Assembly (NCBI GenBank): GCA_036501535.1
Contig: DASYAE010000145.1
Location: forward strand, 1-25,479
Origin: DASYAE01 sp036501535
GTDB taxonomy: Bacteria; Actinomycetota; Actinomycetes; Streptomycetales; Catenulisporaceae
Direction of reading: 5' to 3'
DNA length: 25,479 nucleotides
The notes below the pieces were generated by a model, which saw only the letters and a program-made list of their open reading frames with translations, searched no databases and had not been told where the DNA came from. Position numbers and translations under genes: made by a program. Positions 22,642 through 25,479 of the stretch are shown in pieces; the stretch's first letter is position 1, and every line of letters begins with the position of its first letter.

Positions 22642-23771
22642 CCGAACCGCAGCCCGACCTTCAGTCCGGGTTTCCGCACCCGCCCGGCCCGAACCCCGCC
22701 TATCCGCCGGCCGACACGATCCCCGCGGTATCGCCGACGGTCGCCTTCCCGCTGCCGGGCGACACGGTCCAGCAGCTTGCGCCGGAACCGCGGCGCGGCG
22801 AGCACGTGCCGAGCGGCGAGAGCGACGCCGCTCGCACGGCCCTGCGAGCGGTCCGCGCCGAGGTGGCCAAGGCCGTGGTGGGCCAGGACGCGGCCGTGAC
22901 GGGTCTCGTTATCGCGCTGCTGTGCCAAGGGCACGTGCTGCTGGAGGGTGTGCCGGGCGTCGCGAAGACGCTGCTGGTGCGCTCGCTGGCCGCGTCGCTG
23001 TCGCTGGACACGAAGCGGATCCAGTTCACCCCGGACCTGATGCCCGGCGACGTGACCGGCTCGCTGATCTACGATGCGCGCACCGCGGAGTTCTCCTTCC
23101 GGGAGGGTCCGGTCTTCACGAACCTGCTGCTGGCCGACGAGATCAACCGCACCCCGGCGAAGACGCAGGCGGCGCTGCTCGAGGCGATGGAGGAGCGGCA
23201 GGTGACCGTGGACGGCAAGCCGCGGCAGCTGCCGGTCCCGTTCGTGGTCGCGGCGACGCAGAACCCGCTCGAGTTCGAGGGCACCTATCCGCTGCCGGAG
23301 GCGCAGCTCGACCGGTTCCTGCTCAAGCTCGTGCTGCCGCTGCCCTCGCGGGACGAGGAGATCATGGTGCTGCGCCGGCACGCGGACGGCTTTGACCCCC
23401 GGCAGCTCGCCGCGGCCGGCGTCCGGCCGGTCGCGGGCCCGCAGGAGCTCGAGGCGGGCCGGCGCGCGGTGGGCGAGGTGACGGCCACCACCGAGGTCCT
23501 CGGATACATCGCGGATGTGGTGCGGGCGACTCGCAGCGCGCCTGCGCTGTCGATCGGCGTCTCCCCGCGCGGGGCGACCGCGCTGCTGAGCGCGGCGCGG
23601 GCGTGGGCGTGGCTGTCGGGCCGGGACTACGCGAGCCCGGACGACGTCAAGGCTCTGGCCCGCCCGACGCTGCGGCACCGGGTCCGGCTGCGTCCGGAGA
23701 GCGAGCTGGAGGGCATCTCGACGGACTCGGTGCTCGACAGCGTGCTGGCCGCGGTCCCGGTGCCGCGGTGA
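22638..23771 (+). CDS. moxR: MoxR-family AAA+ ATPase
   Basis: A 377-residue ATPase. The first 60 residues are a Pro-rich extension without a known motif. The AAA+ core has V-V-G-Q-D at 80-84, Walker A G-V-P-G-V-A-K-T (104-111), Walker B L-L-L-A-D-E-I-N (163-170), sensor 1 A-T-Q-N-P (206-210) and P-L-P-E-A-Q-L-D-R-F (about 218-227). A C-terminal lid with S-P-R-G-A (about 301-305) follows. MoxR ATPases act as chaperones that mature partner complexes, typically together with a DUF58/VWA-like protein encoded next to them, as is the case here. GGGAGG lies ten bases upstream of the ATG, which overlaps the DUF4350 stop. The client is not known; location beside mtrAB suggests an envelope process by context only. 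Confidence 0.93.
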   Translation: MTEPQPDLQSGFPHPPGPNPAYPPADTIPAVSPTVAFPLPGDTVQQLAPEPRRGEHVPSGESDAARTALRAVRAEVAKAVVGQDAAVTGLVIALLCQGHVLLEGVPGVAKTLLVRSLAASLSLDTKRIQFTPDLMPGDVTGSLIYDARTAEFSFREGPVFTNLLLADEINRTPAKTQAALLEAMEERQVTVDGKPRQLPVPFVVAATQNPLEFEGTYPLPEAQLDRFLLKLVLPLPSRDEEIMVLRRHADGFDPRQLAAAGVRPVAGPQELEAGRRAVGEVTATTEVLGYIADVVRATRSAPALSIGVSPRGATALLSAARAWAWLSGRDYASPDDVKALARPTLRHRVRLRPESELEGISTDSVLDSVLAAVPVPR

Positions 23772-23806
23772 CGCGGGCGCGCGAAACGAGAGGGTGAGCC
23801 TGCCGG

Positions 23807-25240
23807 ATGGAATCGCCGTCGAGCCGAGGCGGGCTCGTGCTGACCGGTCGGGCCGGTGCCCTAGCCGCAGCCGGGTCGGTCGTCGTCGGCCTGGTCTCGG
23901 GCCTGCTGCACGTGACGGGCTGGATCGGAATCGGGGCCTTTGAAGGGGCGCTCGCCGGCCTGATCGCGGCGGACGCATACATGGCCGGCTCTCCGCGGCG
24001 GCTCCAGCTGGAGCGCGCCGGCGACACGGTGGTCCGGCTCGGCCAGCCTGCCTCGGTCAGCCTCACGGTGCGCAATGCCGACAGCCGGGTCGTGCGCGGC
24101 ACGCTGCGCGACTCCTGGCCGCCAAGCGCGGGTAATCACAGTGCAGGCAATCAGGGTGCGGGTGATGCGGGCAACGCCGCTGCGGCGGCACTGGCCGCGG
24201 ACGGCGACGCGAAGCAGATCCTCCGAGTGGGCATCGAGCCGCGCCACAGGTTCACCATCCAGCCGGGTCGGATGGCCACGGTGCAGTCGCTCCTCAATCC
24301 GACGCGCCGCGGCGACCGCAGACCGGACCGGGTGACGCTCCGGCTCTTCGGACCGCTCGGCCTGGCGGGGCGTCAGGTGTGGTGCCAGGTGCCGTGGCGG
24401 CTGCGTGTGCTGCCCTCGTTCGAGAGCCGCCGGCATCTGCCGTCGCGGCTGGCGCAGCTGCACGAGACGGACGGCCGCACGCCGGTGCTGGTCCGCGGCC
24501 AGGGCAGCGAGTTCGACTCGCTGCGGGAGTACGTGCTCGGCGACGACGTCCGCTCGATCGACTGGCGGGCCACCGCGCGGCGCAACGACGTCGTGGTCCG
24601 CACCTGGCGTCCGGAGCGCGACCGCCATGTCGTGATCGTCCTGGACACGGGCCGCACGTCGGCCGGCCGGGTCGGCGACGTCCCGCGGCTGGACTCGGCG
24701 ATGGATGCGGCGCTGCTGTTGGCGGCGCTCGCGACGCGGGCGGGCGACCGGGTCGACCTGCTCGCGTACGACCAGCGGGCGCAGGCCTCGGTGACCGGCG
24801 CGCTGCCGGGCCGAACGCTGGCGACGTTCAGCGATGCGATGGCGACGCTGGAGCCCTCGCTGATCGAGTTGAACGCCCGCGGCCTGGTGGACCACCTGGT
24901 GACGCGGGTCCGCCGCCGTTCCCTGGTGGTGCTGCTGACGAGCATTGACACGGCGGCGATCACCGAAGGGCTGCTGCCGTTGATCGCCCGCCTGACGAGC
25001 CGTCACAAGGTAGTGCTGGCCTCGGTCGCCGACCCGCGGGTGGCACAGCTGGCCACGGCGCGCGGAGACGCCGACGCGGTGTTCGCGGCAGCCTCCGCGG
25101 AACTGGCGATCAGCACGCGCCGGAAGACGGCCGAGGAACTCTCCCGGCACGGCGTCCATGTCGTGGATGCGATCCCGGAGCGCTTCGCACCGGCTTTGGC
25201 GGACAAATACCTGGCGCTGAAGGCTAGCGGCCTGCTCTGA
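23807..25240 (+). CDS. DUF58 domain-containing protein (MoxR partner)
   Basis: A 477-residue protein with one or two N-terminal transmembrane helices (about 15-57), a beta-rich middle part (about 65-200), the DUF58 hallmark Y-V-L-G-D-D-V-R-S-I-D-W-R-A-T-A-R (242-258), and a VWA-like C-terminal domain starting V-I-V-L-D-T-G-R-T-S (276-285). The metal-site motif is degenerate compared with D-x-S-x-S: Asp279 is kept, the first Ser is Gly281 and the second is Thr283. A low-complexity insert with S-A-G-N-type units is found at 107-128. DUF58 proteins pair with MoxR ATPases, whose gene ends 35 bp upstream. AGAGGG lies about ten bases before the ATG. It is the last gene of the operon, followed by a bidirectional terminator. 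Confidence 0.92.
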   Translation: MESPSSRGGLVLTGRAGALAAAGSVVVGLVSGLLHVTGWIGIGAFEGALAGLIAADAYMAGSPRRLQLERAGDTVVRLGQPASVSLTVRNADSRVVRGTLRDSWPPSAGNHSAGNQGAGDAGNAAAAALAADGDAKQILRVGIEPRHRFTIQPGRMATVQSLLNPTRRGDRRPDRVTLRLFGPLGLAGRQVWCQVPWRLRVLPSFESRRHLPSRLAQLHETDGRTPVLVRGQGSEFDSLREYVLGDDVRSIDWRATARRNDVVVRTWRPERDRHVVIVLDTGRTSAGRVGDVPRLDSAMDAALLLAALATRAGDRVDLLAYDQRAQASVTGALPGRTLATFSDAMATLEPSLIELNARGLVDHLVTRVRRRSLVVLLTSIDTAAITEGLLPLIARLTSRHKVVLASVADPRVAQLATARGDADAVFAAASAELAISTRRKTAEELSRHGVHVVDAIPERFAPALADKYLALKASGLL

Positions 25241-25287
25241 TCCGACGAGGATGCGATAGGTTCCGAATTACCCAATACCAATACCAA

Positions 25288-25321
25288 AAGGCCCGCCGGA
25301 TAGTTTCTCCTGACGGGCCTT
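25288..25321. terminator. Bidirectional terminator between the DUF58 operon and the rRNA operon
   Basis: aaggcccgcc (25288-25297) pairs with gacgggcctt (25312-25321) with one G-T pair, plus three inner pairs. On the plus strand it is followed by tcggctttttctcttttt. On the minus strand it is followed by TTGGTATTGG after a terminal T run. It serves the DUF58 operon (48 bp after its stop) and the converging rRNA operon. Confidence 0.85.
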
Positions 25322-25345
25322 CGGCTTTTTCTCTTTTTCACGGTT

Positions 25346-25464
25346 TGTGCGGTGGTGTCCTACTCTCCCACCAGGTCTCCCTGGCAGTACCATCGGCGCT
25401 GGCGGGCTTAGCTTCCGGGTTCGGGATGGGACCGGGCGTTTCCCCGCCGCCATGACCACCGCAA
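25346..25464 (-). rRNA. rrf: 5S ribosomal RNA
   Basis: On the minus strand the sequence carries the bacterial 5S hallmarks: GGTGGTCATGGCGG near the 5' end, GGGGAAACGCCCGGTCCCAT, CCGAACCCGGAAGCTAAG, GCGCCGATGGTACTGC and GGGAGAGTAGGACACC. The 5' and 3' ends pair (GCGGTGGT with ACCACCGC, 25455-25462 with 25349-25356). The exact ends are good to within a few bases. It ends a rRNA operon whose 23S gene should lie beyond the right edge. Confidence 0.95.
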
Positions 25465-25479
25465 CACTGTCAGGCCCTC

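Noticed and set aside
1..25479. CRISPR array, insertion sequence, toxin-antitoxin pair, defence island or biosynthetic gene cluster
   Set aside because: No repeat-spacer pattern, transposase, terminal inverted repeats, toxin-like small gene pair or biosynthetic enzymes seen by reading all main frames.

Overview
The window is chromosomal DNA of a very high-GC Gram-positive actinomycete. Evidence: GTG starts are frequent, third codon positions are almost all G or C, the lipoproteins are LpqB- and TlpA-like, and the mtrA-mtrB-lpqB-comF-hpf block is present, which is an actinobacterial hallmark. The gene order resembles Streptomyces and its relatives (Catenulispora/Actinospica-like genomes would also fit). 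I cannot fix the genus from sequence reading alone.

Layout. Positions 1-2574 (minus strand) hold hemL, a histidine phosphatase and the start of a TlpA/ResA-like thioredoxin lipoprotein, the usual entry to a cytochrome c maturation (ccdA-resB-ccsA) cluster that would lie off the left edge. Positions 2677-4074 (plus) hold a SigE-family sigma factor with a downstream single-pass membrane protein, probably its regulator. Positions 4188-8709 (minus) are housekeeping: pth, rplY (ctc/L25), prs, glmU and tRNA-Gln(TTG). Positions 8695-9627 (minus) carry an accessory DNA-binding, homing-endonuclease-like protein whose stop codon lies inside the tRNA gene. Next, all on the minus strand, come a CaCA-type cation/H+ antiporter (9730-10947), an orphan LuxR-type response regulator, long-form hpf, comF, lpqB, mtrB and mtrA (reading right to left to 18862). 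From 19080 to 25240 (plus) a tightly coupled five-gene operon encodes a multi-pass membrane protein, a DUF4129 protein, a DUF4350 protein, a MoxR AAA+ ATPase and a DUF58 protein. The window closes with a bidirectional terminator and a 5S rRNA on the minus strand, the tail of an rRNA operon.

How the genes work together. MtrA/MtrB/LpqB form a cell-envelope and division-linked two-component system. The divergent MoxR-DUF58 operon looks like an envelope-associated chaperone-type module sharing its control region. prs, glmU, pth, rplY and hpf serve nucleotide, peptidoglycan precursor and translation functions. The sigma/membrane-protein pair and the tRNA-abutting HTH protein are the accessory elements.

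Most of the window is conserved core. I do not see a clear new multi-gene system. The best leads are the mRNA/tRNA overlap at tRNA-Gln, the near-perfect hairpin covering the tlpA start codon, and the phased repeats upstream of mtrA.
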